From Streptomyces peucetius (GTDB lineage Bacteria; Actinomycetota; Actinomycetes; Streptomycetales; Streptomycetaceae): DNA of 64,000 nt. The translations under genes were made by a program, and so were the position numbers. Positions 36,052 through 45,378 of this stretch are shown in pieces (position 1 is the stretch's first letter; each line of letters begins with the position of its first letter). A model generated the notes under the pieces. The model was not told the origin of the DNA, did no database searches, and saw only the letters and a program-made list of their open reading frames with translations. The stretch spans positions 2,852,001-2,916,000 of the forward strand of contig NZ_CP107567.1 of NCBI RefSeq assembly GCF_025854275.1, read 5' to 3'.

Positions 36052-36804
36052 TCAGATCTCGTACACCGCGCCCGGGTGGGCGACGTCCGTCGGGCCGGTG
36101 TAGACGGCCGTGGCGTCGCGCAGGGTCTGCTGGGGGTCCGTCCACGGGGGGATGTGGGTGAGGACCAGCCGGCCGGCGTTCGCGCGCTGCGCGTACGCGC
36201 CCGCCTCGCGGCCGTTGAGGTGGAGGTCGGGGATGTCCTCCTTGCCGTGCGTGAAGGACGCCTCGCACAGGAAGAGGTCCGCGCCCGCGGCGAGGTCGTC
36301 CAGGCCGTCGCAGACACCGGTGTCACCGGAGTACGTGAGTGTTCTGCCGCCGTGCTCCAGCCGGATGCCGTACGCCTCGACGGGGTGGGCCAGTCTCTCG
36401 GTGCGCACGGAGAACGGGCCGATCTCGAAGTGCCCCGGCTTCAGGGTGTGGAAGTCGAAGACCTCGCTCATGGACGAGGCGGACGGCGTGTCGGCGTACG
36501 CCGTGGTCAGGCGCTGTTCGGTGCCCTCGGGGCCGTGGACCGGGATGGCGGGGCAGCGGCCGCCGTCGTGGCGGTAGTAGCGCGCGACGAAGTAGCCGCA
36601 CATGTCGATGCAGTGATCCGCGTGAAGGTGGCTGAGGAAGATGGCGTCGAGGTCGTAGAGACCGCAGTGGCGCTGCAGCTCGCCGAGGGCGCCGTTGCCC
36701 ATGTCGAGGAGCAGCCGGAAGCCGTCGGCCTCTACGAGGTAGCTCGAGCAGGCCGATTCCGCGGACGGGAACGACCCGGAGCAGCCGACGACGGTGAGCT
36801 TCAT
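36052..36804 (-). CDS. MBL-fold metallo-hydrolase (RNase Z-like)
   Basis: The protein is 250 aa. It has HLHADH (His59, His61, Asp63, His64) for two metal ions and further His near TERLAHPVEAYG, SGDTG and LTHIPPW. The start MKLTVVGCSGSFPS and GSFPSAESACSSYLVE are typical of the actinobacterial relatives of ribonuclease Z. It is a soluble phosphodiesterase-type hydrolase. Its substrate is not known. It lies downstream of cysM but past a strong hairpin. Confidence 0.85.
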   Translation of the reverse strand: MKLTVVGCSGSFPSAESACSSYLVEADGFRLLLDMGNGALGELQRHCGLYDLDAIFLSHLHADHCIDMCGYFVARYYRHDGGRCPAIPVHGPEGTEQRLTTAYADTPSASSMSEVFDFHTLKPGHFEIGPFSVRTERLAHPVEAYGIRLEHGGRTLTYSGDTGVCDGLDDLAAGADLFLCEASFTHGKEDIPDLHLNGREAGAYAQRANAGRLVLTHIPPWTDPQQTLRDATAVYTGPTDVAHPGAVYEI

Positions 36805-36906
36805 GGAGCTGGAACCTCCGTGGACGGGGAGGGCTGGGGAAAGGTCGTGCGGTCCGTCGAGCGTAAGGCGCGAAAGGGCCGGTCGCTCCTCAGCCGCCCC
36901 GTGTTG

Positions 36907-36958
36907 TGTGCGATGTCACCCCCCGTCCCGGGGGTGGGACGAGGGGTGACATCGCACA
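36907..36958 (-). terminator. Strong hairpin between cysM and the MBL gene
   Basis: A 16-bp outer stem (36907-36922 with 36943-36958) continues into a 6-bp inner stem (CGTCCC/GGGACG) with one unpaired base on each side. It ends the cysO-cysM transcript on the minus strand. Confidence 0.8.
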
Positions 36959-37020
36959 GTTCGTATGAAGTTGTGACCGGCGCGGGTGCCGGCGTGAGCA
37001 CCGGCGCGGGGCAGGTCCGG

Positions 37021-37977
<957 letters not shown>

Positions 37978-38265
37978 TCAGACCATCCCGCCGGCGACGG
38001 CCGGGAGGATGGTGACGCTGTCGCCGTCGGAGAGCTTGGTGGAGATGCCGTCGAGGAAGCGGACGTCCTCGTCGTTGAGGTAGACGTTCACGAAGCGGCG
38101 CAGCTGGTCGCCGTTCGCCTTGTCGACGATGCGCTCCTCGATGCCGTTGTGGCGGCTCTCGAGGTCGGCGAAGAGCTCGGCAAGGGTGTCCCCGTTGCCC
38201 TCGACCGCCTTGGCGCCGTCGGTGTAGGTGCGGAGGATGGTCGGGATGCGGACCTCGATGGCCAT
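37978..38265 (-). CDS. cysO: Sulfur-carrier protein CysO (MoaD/ThiS family)
   Basis: The protein is 95 aa, a ubiquitin-like fold: IRVPTILRTYT-like opening strand, ENVYLN-like RRFVNVYLNDEDVR, then DSVTILPAVAGGMV. The terminal Gly-Gly is followed by Met-Val, so the active GG end must be freed before adenylation and thiocarboxylate formation. The partner protease Mec is encoded upstream at 38665. It feeds sulfide to CysM. Confidence 0.93.
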   Translation of the reverse strand: MAIEVRIPTILRTYTDGAKAVEGNGDTLAELFADLESRHNGIEERIVDKANGDQLRRFVNVYLNDEDVRFLDGISTKLSDGDSVTILPAVAGGMV

Positions 38266-38311
38266 GACAGGGGCTCCTGTTGTCGTGGTGGCGTAGGGGC
38301 GCGCGGCTGTT

Positions 38312-38327
38312 GCCCCCGCGCGGGGGC
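38312..38327 (-). promoter_or_regulatory. Possible attenuator hairpin before cysO
   Basis: A 16-bp perfect palindrome of G and C between the leader peptide stop and the cysO start. It could form the terminator or anti-terminator of a cysteine-sensing attenuator. Confidence 0.4.
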
Positions 38328-38363
38328 TCGTGCTGGCTGGTGGTGCGCTCGTACGTCAGGTGG

Positions 38364-38486
38364 TTACGGACGCGGAAGGGCGCGGTCCGTACACATCGCA
38401 CTCGCGAGGCGGCACAGGTCGACGTGCAGCCGCGCCACGAGCAGCAGCGTGCTCGGCGTCTTGTCGCTCACGTCAGGGAGAACCAT
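38364..38486 (-). CDS. Leader peptide of the cysO-cysM operon
   Basis: A 40-aa ORF from ATG 38486 contains ARLHVDLCRLASAMC, the pattern HVDLxRxxSAxC that recurs in short peptides upstream of actinomycete sulfur and cysteine genes. Two Cys codons fall in the motif. Ribosome stalling there when cysteinyl-tRNA is scarce would sense cysteine. It ends 98 nt before cysO. Confidence 0.85.
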   Translation of the reverse strand: MVLPDVSDKTPSTLLLVARLHVDLCRLASAMCTDRALPRP

Positions 38487-38604
38487 GCGGTCATCGTATC
38501 GATTCCCGGTCCGCATCCCGGAGTGTGATCTCGCATGATGGACTTTCGCTGCTCAGCATGTGGGCCCGGAGGTGCGATGCCGCCCCGGTCGGGAGTCGTC
38601 GAGC

Positions 38605-38629
38605 GGTCGGGGCCCGGTGTGGCCCGACC
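38605..38629 (-). terminator. Hairpin downstream of mec
   Basis: Stem GGTCGGG...CCCGACC with a short extension and one bulged base. Confidence 0.55.
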
Positions 38630-38664
38630 ACCGCGAGCGCCCGCGAGCACCCCCGGGGCACCTT

Positions 38665-39087
38665 TCAGTACGCCTCGACGACCTTGACGTCCTCTTCCGT
38701 GATCACGCCCTCCACGATGCGGAACGAGCGGAACTGGAACGGTCCCGCGTCGTCGGTGTCGGCGGTGGAGACCAGCACGTAGTGGGCGCCGGGCTCGTTG
38801 GCGTAGCTGACGTCGGTGCGGGACGGGTACGCCTCGGTCGCCGTGTGCGAGTGGTAGATGATCACCGGCTCCTCGTCGCGGTCGTCCAGTTCGCGGTAGA
38901 GCTTGAGGAGGTCCCCGGAGTCGAACTCGTAGAACGTGGGCGACCGGGCCGCGTTCAGCATCGGGATGAAGCGCTCGGGACGCCCGGACCCCTCCGGTCC
39001 GGCGACGACGCCGCAGGCCTCGTCGGGGTGGTCCTCGCGGGCGTGGGCGACGATCTGGTCGAAGAGGGCCTGGGTGATGGTCAGCAT
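38665..39087 (-). CDS. mec: JAMM metalloprotease Mec
   Basis: The protein is 140 aa with the JAMM zinc motif HSHTATEAYPSRTD (His79, His81, Asp92) and Glu23 upstream in PDEACGVVAG. In mycobacteria Mec releases free cysteine from the CysO-Cys adduct and regenerates CysO. Here CysO ends GGMV, so Mec may also trim the last two residues. It is on the same strand as cysO-cysM and upstream of the leader peptide, with a hairpin between. Confidence 0.9.
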   Translation of the reverse strand: MLTITQALFDQIVAHAREDHPDEACGVVAGPEGSGRPERFIPMLNAARSPTFYEFDSGDLLKLYRELDDRDEEPVIIYHSHTATEAYPSRTDVSYANEPGAHYVLVSTADTDDAGPFQFRSFRIVEGVITEEDVKVVEAY

Positions 39088-39106
39088 GGGGTCAGGATAA
39101 GCAGAC

Positions 39107-39143
39107 GGGCAGCGCCGTACCGATGGGCGGTACGGCGCTGCCC
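39107..39143 (-). terminator. Hairpin downstream of the amino-acid permease gene
   Basis: A 16-bp perfect stem (39107-39122 with 39128-39143) and a 5-nt loop. Confidence 0.75.
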
Positions 39144-39247
39144 GGATGCTGGACGGCAGGGTCGGAACGCGGCGCCGGGGCGGCGGTCAGGCACGGATCC
39201 GGACCTCCTGCCGGAACGCCTGTCGGGACTTCCTGCCAGGACTCCCG

Positions 39248-40666
39248 TCAGGTCTTCTTGGCGAAGGCGACGCCGTGCGGGTTCCGGCTCTTGAGCACCA
39301 GGTAGGCGACGCCGAGGAGCAGTCCCCACACCGGTGCGCAGTACAGCGAGATCCGTGCGTCCTTGTCGATGCCCATCATCACGATCACCATGCCGATGAA
39401 CGCGAGGGCGAACCAGCTGGTGAATGGGGCGCCGGGCGCCTTGAACGCCGACTGGGGCAGTTCGCCGCGGTCCGCCATGGCCCGGTAGCGGATCTGGCTG
39501 ACCAGGATCATGATCCAGGCCCACATGCCGGAGATGGTCGCGAAGGAGACGACCATCTCGAACGCCTCGCCCGGCCACTGGTAGTTGATCCAGACGCCGA
39601 TCAGCATCAGCAGCGCGGAGAAGGTGGTGCCGATCAGCGGGGTGCCGCTCCTGGTGAGGCGGGTGAACGCCCGGGGGCCCTGGTGGTTGAGGGCGAGGTC
39701 GCGCAGCATCCGGCCGGTGGAGTACATGCCCGAGTTGCAGGACGACAGAGCCGCGGTGAGCACGACGAAGTTGACGATGCCCGCGCCGACGGCGAGGCCC
39801 ATCTTGTCGAAGGCGGCGACGAACGGTGAGACGCCCGGCTGGAAGCTGGTCCAGGAGACCACCGAGAGGATCATGATCAGCGCGCCGACGTAGAAGACGG
39901 CGATGCGCCAGGGCACGGTGTTGATGGCCTTGGGCAGCGTCTTCTCGGGGTCCTTGGACTCGCCCGCGGTGACGCCGACCAGTTCCACCGCGAGGAACGC
40001 GAACATCACGATCTGCAGGGTCATCAGCGTGCCGCCGATGCCCTTCGGGAAGAAGCCGCCGTCGGCCCACAGGTGTGTGACGGAGGCGGTGTCGCCGGCG
40101 TCTGAGAAGCCGAGGGTGAGGATGCCGAGGCAGATGAGGATCATGCCGATGATGGCGGTGACCTTGACCATCGAGAACCAGAACTCGAGTTCGCCGAAAA
40201 GCTTCACCGAGATGAGGTTCGCGCCGTACAGGACGACCGTGAAGACCAGTGCGGAGAACCACTGCGGAAGGTCGAACCAGTACGTCATGTACTGGGCGGC
40301 CGCGGTGACTTCGGTCATCCCGGTGACGACCCAGAACAGCCAGTACGTCCAGCCGGTGACGAAGCCGGCGAACGGGCCGATGAACTCACGGGCGTACTCG
40401 GAGAAGGACCCCGACACCGGGCGGTACATGAGCAGTTCGCCCAGCGCCCGCATGATGAAGAAGATCACCAGGCCGGCGACGGCATACGCCAGGACGAGAC
40501 TGGGGCCGGCCTTGGAGATGGCCTTGCCGGCGCCCAGGAAGAGACCGGTGCCGATGGCGCCGCCGATCGCGATCATCTGGATCTGCCGGGCGCCCAGCCC
40601 CCGCTGGTAACCCTCGTTCGCGTCCTCTTCGCCCGTTTGCTTCTGTTCGACCTGCGACGAGGTCAT
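39248..40666 (-). CDS. APC-family amino acid permease
   Basis: The protein is 472 aa from ATG 40666. It has 12 membrane helices and the AAT/GABA-permease signature: RGLGARQIQMIAIGGAIGTG, LFLGAGKAISKAGP, then GELLMYRPVSGSFSEYAREF and GFVTGWTYWLFW. It imports an amino acid with protons or sodium. Closest in pattern to the CycA/AnsP/GabP group, substrate not certain. The 390-bp region upstream (40667-41056) holds a 39-bp element shared with the AGCS gene and the AGCS terminator. Confidence 0.87.
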   Translation of the reverse strand: MTSSQVEQKQTGEEDANEGYQRGLGARQIQMIAIGGAIGTGLFLGAGKAISKAGPSLVLAYAVAGLVIFFIMRALGELLMYRPVSGSFSEYAREFIGPFAGFVTGWTYWLFWVVTGMTEVTAAAQYMTYWFDLPQWFSALVFTVVLYGANLISVKLFGELEFWFSMVKVTAIIGMILICLGILTLGFSDAGDTASVTHLWADGGFFPKGIGGTLMTLQIVMFAFLAVELVGVTAGESKDPEKTLPKAINTVPWRIAVFYVGALIMILSVVSWTSFQPGVSPFVAAFDKMGLAVGAGIVNFVVLTAALSSCNSGMYSTGRMLRDLALNHQGPRAFTRLTRSGTPLIGTTFSALLMLIGVWINYQWPGEAFEMVVSFATISGMWAWIMILVSQIRYRAMADRGELPQSAFKAPGAPFTSWFALAFIGMVIVMMGIDKDARISLYCAPVWGLLLGVAYLVLKSRNPHGVAFAKKT

Positions 40667-40928
40667 GGTGGTGCGCCTTTCTCCATACCGATCCGCGCCG
40701 CCGCGTGGTGCGGCAACGGATCCGGTCCTGATCCCCCCGGATATGGATGGAGTACGAGCGGCGGTCCGCCGGCTCGAGCGCACTCGGGAACAGGGGTGGC
40801 GTCCCCGAGCGATCGTGAAGATCTATCACGGGCCGGAGGACGGCCGGACGGCTGCCGAGTGGCGCATGTCACGGCCATAGAGGGCTGAATGCCGCAGTCG
40901 TCGGCAAAGAGGTCGATCCGCCTTGGGA

Positions 40929-40967
40929 GGATCGTTATCCGGTTTTGAGTGTCCGTTGAGGGAACGG
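40929..40967 (-). promoter_or_regulatory. Shared 39-bp element upstream of the amino-acid permease
   Basis: It matches 42939-42977 upstream of the AGCS transporter at 33 of 39 positions, in the same orientation. It contains GGATCGTTAT and TTTGAG and ends GAACGG. It lies 262 bp before the permease start. Function unknown; probably a promoter or operator. Confidence 0.6.
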
Positions 40968-40984
40968 CGGGGGACGCGGAACGG

Positions 40985-41030
40985 CCCCGGGCCCCGTCCG
41001 CACCGATGACGGTGCGGACGGGGCCCGGGG
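40985..41030 (-). terminator. Strong terminator after the AGCS transporter gene
   Basis: A perfect 20-bp stem (40985-41004 with 41011-41030) and a 6-nt loop. Confidence 0.85.
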
Positions 41031-41056
41031 TGGAGGAGCGGGAGAAGCGCTTCGCG

Positions 41057-42631
41057 TCAGTTGGCGGGCACCTGCGCGCGGGCGGCTTCCTCGGCGAGCT
41101 CGGAGGCCTCGATCTCCTCGTCGCTCTCTCCGGCGTCCCTGCGGCGGACGTAGTCGAGAACCTTGACGAGCTCCTTCTTGACCACAGGGGCCAGGAAGTA
41201 CAGGCCGGTGATGTTGAACAGGGCCGCCATGAAGAGGAAGGCGTCCGACATGTCCACCAGGGTGCCCAGCGACAGCAGCGCACCCGCCACGACCATGACC
41301 GAGAAGACGATCTTGTAGGTGATCTCGGAGGCCTTGCTGGCGCCGAAGAGGTGCGTCCAGCACTTCTGGCCGTAGTAGCCCCAGGTGATGACCGTCGAGA
41401 AGGCGAAGAGGATCACGGCGACGGTGAGCAGGTACGGGAACCACGGCAGCGCCGTCCCGAAGGCGTCCGAGGTGATCTCGATGCCCATGCCGGTGCCGCC
41501 CACCTCGCCGGTGCCGTTGGCGACCTTCTCACGGGCGTCGAGGTACGCGGGGCCGCCCGCGATGACGATCGTGAGGGCGGTCATGGTGCAGATGACCACG
41601 GTGTCGATGAAGGGCTCCAGCATGGCCACCAGACCCTCGGTGGCGGGGCGCTTGGTCTTCACCGCGGAGTGGGCGATGGGAGCCGAACCGATACCGGCCT
41701 CGTTGGAGAACGCCGCGCGCTGGAAGCCCACGATCAGGGCGCCGATCAGACCACCGGCGACGCCGCTCGGGTCGAAGGCGCTGGTGAAGATCGTGCCGAT
41801 CGCGTCGGGAACCGCGGTCACGTTGAAGCTGATGACGAGGAGACAGGCGATGACGTACATGATCGCCATGGACGGCACGAGGCGGCTGGTGACCTGTCCG
41901 ATGGAGCGCATGCCGCCGATGAGCACGAGGGCGACGAGAGCGGCGATCAGCAGGCCGTAGAAGAGCGCACCGCCCGAACCGGCGAAGAAGCTGTCCTCCT
42001 CGCCCGTGACCTTCGTCAGCTGCGCCAGCGACTGGTTGACCTGGAAGAGGTTTCCGCCGAAGAAGGTGAAGAAGAGGATCATGATGGCGGACAGGGTGGC
42101 GAGCACCTTGCCGAGAGCCGGCTTGCCGAGCTCCGCCAGACCCTTCCGCAGGTAGAGCATCGGCCCGCCGGAGACCTTGCCGTTCGCGTCGATCTCCCGG
42201 TACTTCACGCCCAGGGTGCACTCGACGAACTTGGTGGCCATGCCGAGGAGGCCGCAGAGGATCATCCAGAACGTGGCGCCCGGACCACCGATGGAGATGG
42301 CGATGGCGACACCGGCGATGTTGCCGAGGCCGACGGTGCCGGACACCGCGGAGGTCAGCGCCTGGAAGTGGTTGACCTCGCCGGGCGCGTTCTTCTGGTC
42401 GTACTTGCCGCGGACGAGTTTGAGCGCGGTCTTGATGTGGCGCAGTTGCGCGAGCCCGAAGTAGGCGGAGAAGAACGCCCCAGCCACGACCAGCCAGCCG
42501 ACGATCAACGGAAATTCCGTTCCGAAGACAGGAACGGTGTAGAAGACCACATCCATCAGGAAGGTCGAGACCGGATCGAAGAAACCGCTGACGGCCTCAT
42601 CGATGTTCTGGGCGATGCTGTCAAGTGACAT
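41057..42631 (-). CDS. Sodium:alanine/glycine symporter (AGCS family)
   Basis: The protein is 524 aa. Family motifs include TSAVSGTVGLGNIAGVAIAI and GGPGATFWMILCGLLGMATKF, then GGPMLYLRKGL and FSNEAGIGSAPIAHSA. It has 10-11 membrane helices and a charged C-terminus with EEIEASELAEEAAR. It imports alanine or glycine with sodium. The upstream 406 bp (42632-43037) carries the shared 39-bp element and two GGTGCA palindromes. Confidence 0.92.
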   Translation of the reverse strand: MSLDSIAQNIDEAVSGFFDPVSTFLMDVVFYTVPVFGTEFPLIVGWLVVAGAFFSAYFGLAQLRHIKTALKLVRGKYDQKNAPGEVNHFQALTSAVSGTVGLGNIAGVAIAISIGGPGATFWMILCGLLGMATKFVECTLGVKYREIDANGKVSGGPMLYLRKGLAELGKPALGKVLATLSAIMILFFTFFGGNLFQVNQSLAQLTKVTGEEDSFFAGSGGALFYGLLIAALVALVLIGGMRSIGQVTSRLVPSMAIMYVIACLLVISFNVTAVPDAIGTIFTSAFDPSGVAGGLIGALIVGFQRAAFSNEAGIGSAPIAHSAVKTKRPATEGLVAMLEPFIDTVVICTMTALTIVIAGGPAYLDAREKVANGTGEVGGTGMGIEITSDAFGTALPWFPYLLTVAVILFAFSTVITWGYYGQKCWTHLFGASKASEITYKIVFSVMVVAGALLSLGTLVDMSDAFLFMAALFNITGLYFLAPVVKKELVKVLDYVRRRDAGESDEEIEASELAEEAARAQVPAN

Positions 42632-42938
42632 CTGACTACCTCGGGGGGAGGGGGTGCCGCCGCGCGCAGGGCGCAGCGACCGGCCTTACGGTGCGGATGT
42701 GAGCGAACGCCGTTGTCCGATCGGCGACTGGGGCACCGGCAGGCGTCCGCGGACATCGGACACCGGCGCTTCAGTTCTTACGCCGGCGGAAACCGGCCAC
42801 TGCCCGCGGATTCGAGGGGACACGTTCGCGGGACGAGTTGCGAAGTTCTACCACGCACTTCGCCCGGGGGTTAGTGACGCAGATCACACATCATGCCGTC
42901 AAGGGCTTGTGGGCAGGAGAATCCCAGGAGCGGTGACG

Positions 42939-42977
42939 GGATCGTTATGCGGATTTGAGCCTCCGCTGAGCGAACGG
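42939..42977 (-). promoter_or_regulatory. Shared 39-bp element upstream of the AGCS transporter
   Basis: Matches 40929-40967 at 33 of 39 positions in the same orientation, 308 bp before the AGCS start. Confidence 0.6.
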
Positions 42978-42984
42978 ACCCATC

Positions 42985-43004
42985 AGGTGCAATATGCACC
43001 GATC
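42985..43004. repeat. 20-bp palindromic repeat, copy 1
   Basis: AGGTGCAATATGCACCGATC, with arms GGTGCA and TGCACC. It differs from copy 2 at two positions. The start-to-start spacing is 33 bp, about three helical turns. Confidence 0.8.
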
Positions 43005-43017
43005 CGGCGGGTCGTGT

Positions 43018-43037
43018 AGGTGCACCATGCACCGATC
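43018..43037. repeat. 20-bp palindromic repeat, copy 2
   Basis: AGGTGCACCATGCACCGATC. It abuts the stop codon of the DUF2017 gene. Confidence 0.8.
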
Positions 43038-43631
43038 TCAGGGCATCAGCGTCTCGACGAGCGTCTCCTGGAGCGCACCGAGCCACAGGTACGCCATGAC
43101 CATGGGTTTGCGCGGATCGGAGTCGGGGAGGCGGTACAGGGCGGCGTTCTCGTCTTCCTCGCCGACGTCGAGCCGGGTGCCGATGGTCAGCCGCAGATCA
43201 TTGAGAGCACCGAGCCAGTGGAGACAGTCGTCCGAGCCCAGCTCCAGCACGGCGCCGTCGTCCCCGACGGTGCCGAGGGAATCGAGGGTCTTCACGACCG
43301 CGAGGGCGTCATCGCGCTTACGGGTGCGCAGGTCCTTCTCGGTGAAGCGCCTGAACTCGGAGGACGCGGCCCGCAGCTCCTCGTCCGGTGTCCCCGCCTC
43401 CGGGTCGGCGTAGGCCTCCGGGAAGAGGCGGGCGAGGGCCGGATCGGAGGGCGGCTCGCTCGGCCCCTCGGCGAAGAGGGCGGCCAGCGGGTCCTCGCCC
43501 TCGGCGGGCTCGTCACCCGGCCCGATCAGTTCGAGAAGCTGGACCGCGAGGGAGCGCAGGATCGCGACCTCGACCTCGTCAAGGCGTACGGACGCGCCGC
43601 CGCCCTGGAGCGGCTCGAAGTGAGAGCTCAT
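43038..43631 (-). CDS. DUF2017 protein, ClpS partner gene
   Basis: The protein is 197 aa from ATG 43631, which overlaps the clpS stop (ATGA). Helical, acidic, with LDEVEVAILRSLAVQLLEL and a C-terminal YLWLGALQETLVETL. DUF2017 is the constant neighbour of clpS in actinobacteria and is unstudied as far as I know. The gene pair is probably translated together, so a function in ClpAP/ClpC adaptor control is an inference. Confidence 0.85.
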   Translation of the reverse strand: MSSHFEPLQGGGASVRLDEVEVAILRSLAVQLLELIGPGDEPAEGEDPLAALFAEGPSEPPSDPALARLFPEAYADPEAGTPDEELRAASSEFRRFTEKDLRTRKRDDALAVVKTLDSLGTVGDDGAVLELGSDDCLHWLGALNDLRLTIGTRLDVGEEDENAALYRLPDSDPRKPMVMAYLWLGALQETLVETLMP

Positions 43632-43927
43632 CAGCCGCGGTCCTGGGTGAGCGTGGCCCACAGTCCGTAACCGTGCATCGCCTGCACGTCACGCTCCATC
43701 TCCTCGCGGCTGCCGCTGGAGACGACGGCGCGCCCCTTGTGATGGACGTCGAGCATCAACTTGTGCGCCTTGTCCTTCGAATAGCCGAAGTAAGCCTGGA
43801 AGACATAGGTGACATAGCTCATCAGATTGACCGGGTCGTTGTGCACCAGCGTCACCCAGGGCACATCGGGCTCGGGGACGACGTGCGTCTCCTCCGCCGA
43901 CTCCGGTCGTTCGATCTCTACGGGCAT
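43631..43927 (-). CDS. clpS: ATP-dependent Clp protease adaptor ClpS
   Basis: The protein is 98 aa. ATG 43927 is preferred over 43942 as GGAG lies 6 nt upstream. The core has [20 protein letters not shown], the N-degron pocket segment with DPVN, then [17 protein letters not shown]. It binds N-end-rule substrates and delivers them to ClpC/ClpP. It is divergent from pncB. Confidence 0.93.
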   Translation of the reverse strand: MPVEIERPESAEETHVVPEPDVPWVTLVHNDPVNLMSYVTYVFQAYFGYSKDKAHKLMLDVHHKGRAVVSSGSREEMERDVQAMHGYGLWATLTQDRG

Positions 43928-44012
43928 CGTCACTCCACCCATGCTGCCACCCGAGGGGCCGCATCGCACAAACGGCCCCGCCGCATCATGACGACCCGTC
44001 GGAAACGGGATC

Positions 44013-44042
44013 TCGTCAGAGTGACGAAATGTGCGCTAGCAT
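44013..44042 (+). promoter_or_regulatory. Candidate promoter for pncB, probably leaderless
   Basis: TCGTCA (-35-like, 4 of 6 to TTGACA), an 18-bp gap and TAGCAT (-10-like). The -10 ends 7 bp before the ATG at 44050, so transcription would start at or near the start codon. Confidence 0.4.
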
Positions 44043-44049
44043 CGCCGCC

Positions 44050-45378
44050 ATGAACGCTGCAGACCTTGGGCTGCCGGTGGACGTGCCGTCGACCGCGCTC
44101 TTCACCGATCAGTACGAGTTCACGATGCTGCAGGCGGCGCTGAAGGCCGGCACGGCCGACCGGCGTTCCGTCTTCGAGGTCTTCACCCGGCGCCTGCCCG
44201 AGGGCCGCCGCTACGGCGTGGTGGCCGGAACCGGCCGCGTGCTGGACGCCGTCGAGAACTTCCGCTTCGACGCCGGCGTCCTCGGCTTCCTGCGGCAGCA
44301 GCACATCGTCGACGAGCCCACGCTCGAGTGGCTCGCCGGCTACCGCTTCCGCGGCGACATCTGGGGCTACCCGGAGGGCGAGGTGTACTTCCCCGGTTCG
44401 CCGATCGTCCGGGTCGAGGGCTCGTTCGCCGAATGCGTGCTGCTGGAGACCGTGATCCTCTCCATCCTCAACCACGACTCCGCGATCGCCGCGGCAGCGT
44501 CGCGGATGTCGGCCGCCGCGGGCGGACGCAGGCTCATCGAGATGGGCGCGCGCCGCACCCACGAGCTGTCCGCCGTCGCCGCGGCCCGTGCCGCGTACGT
44601 CGGCGGCTTCGACTCCACTTCCGACCTGGCCGCCGGCTTCCGCTACGCCATCCCCACCGTCGGCACCAGCGCGCACGCCTTCACCCTGCTGCACGACAGC
44701 GAGCGCGGCGCCTTCCAGGCCCAGGTCGACTCGCTCGGGCGGGGCACGACCCTGCTGGTCGACACCTATGACGTGGCGGAGGCCGTCCGTACGGCCGTCG
44801 ACATCGCCGGCCCGGAGCTCGGGGCCGTACGCATCGACTCCGGCGACCTGCTGCTCGTCGCGCACCGGGTGCGCCAGCAGCTGGACGAGCTGGGCGCCGC
44901 CGACACCAAGATCGTCGTAACCTCCGACCTCGACGAGTACGCGATCGCCTCGCTGGCCGCGGCCCCCGTCGACGCGTACGGGGTCGGCACGCAGCTCGTC
45001 ACCGGCAGCGGCCACCCCACCTGTTCGATGGTCTACAAGCTCGTGGCGCGCGCCCAGTCCGCCGACCCGTCGGCGCCGCTGCAGCCGGTGGCCAAGAAGT
45101 CCCTGGGCGGCAAGCTGTCCATCGGCGGCCGCAAGTGGGCGGCCCGCCGCCGGGACGCCGACGGCATCGCGGAGGCCGAGGTCGTCGGCGTCGGCGAGGT
45201 GCCCGCGGAGCTCGCCGAGCGGCAGCTGCTGGTGGAGCTGGTCAAGGGCGGCGAGGTCGTCGCCCGCGAGCCGCTGGACGCGGCCCGTGACCGGCACATC
45301 GCGGCGCGCGCCGGGCTGCCGATGTCGGCGATCCAGCTGTCCCGGGGTGAACCGGTGATCCCGACCGAATACGCGTGA
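44050..45378 (+). CDS. pncB: Nicotinate phosphoribosyltransferase
   Basis: The protein is 442 aa from ATG 44050. It has TDQYEFTMLQAALKAG near the N-terminus, FPGSPIVRVEGSFAECVLLET, the central MGARRTHE and VPTVGTSAHAFTLLH-type motif and RIDSGDLLLVAHRVR. It turns nicotinate plus PRPP into nicotinate mononucleotide for NAD salvage. No ribosome site is visible, in line with a leaderless message. The next gene, pncA, makes its substrate. Confidence 0.95.
   Translation: MNAADLGLPVDVPSTALFTDQYEFTMLQAALKAGTADRRSVFEVFTRRLPEGRRYGVVAGTGRVLDAVENFRFDAGVLGFLRQQHIVDEPTLEWLAGYRFRGDIWGYPEGEVYFPGSPIVRVEGSFAECVLLETVILSILNHDSAIAAAASRMSAAAGGRRLIEMGARRTHELSAVAAARAAYVGGFDSTSDLAAGFRYAIPTVGTSAHAFTLLHDSERGAFQAQVDSLGRGTTLLVDTYDVAEAVRTAVDIAGPELGAVRIDSGDLLLVAHRVRQQLDELGAADTKIVVTSDLDEYAIASLAAAPVDAYGVGTQLVTGSGHPTCSMVYKLVARAQSADPSAPLQPVAKKSLGGKLSIGGRKWAARRRDADGIAEAEVVGVGEVPAELAERQLLVELVKGGEVVAREPLDAARDRHIAARAGLPMSAIQLSRGEPVIPTEYA

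Noticed and set aside
42632..43037. Glycine riboswitch before the AGCS transporter
   Set aside because: None of the conserved glycine-aptamer segments that I know appear on the minus strand. Only the shared element and palindromes were found.
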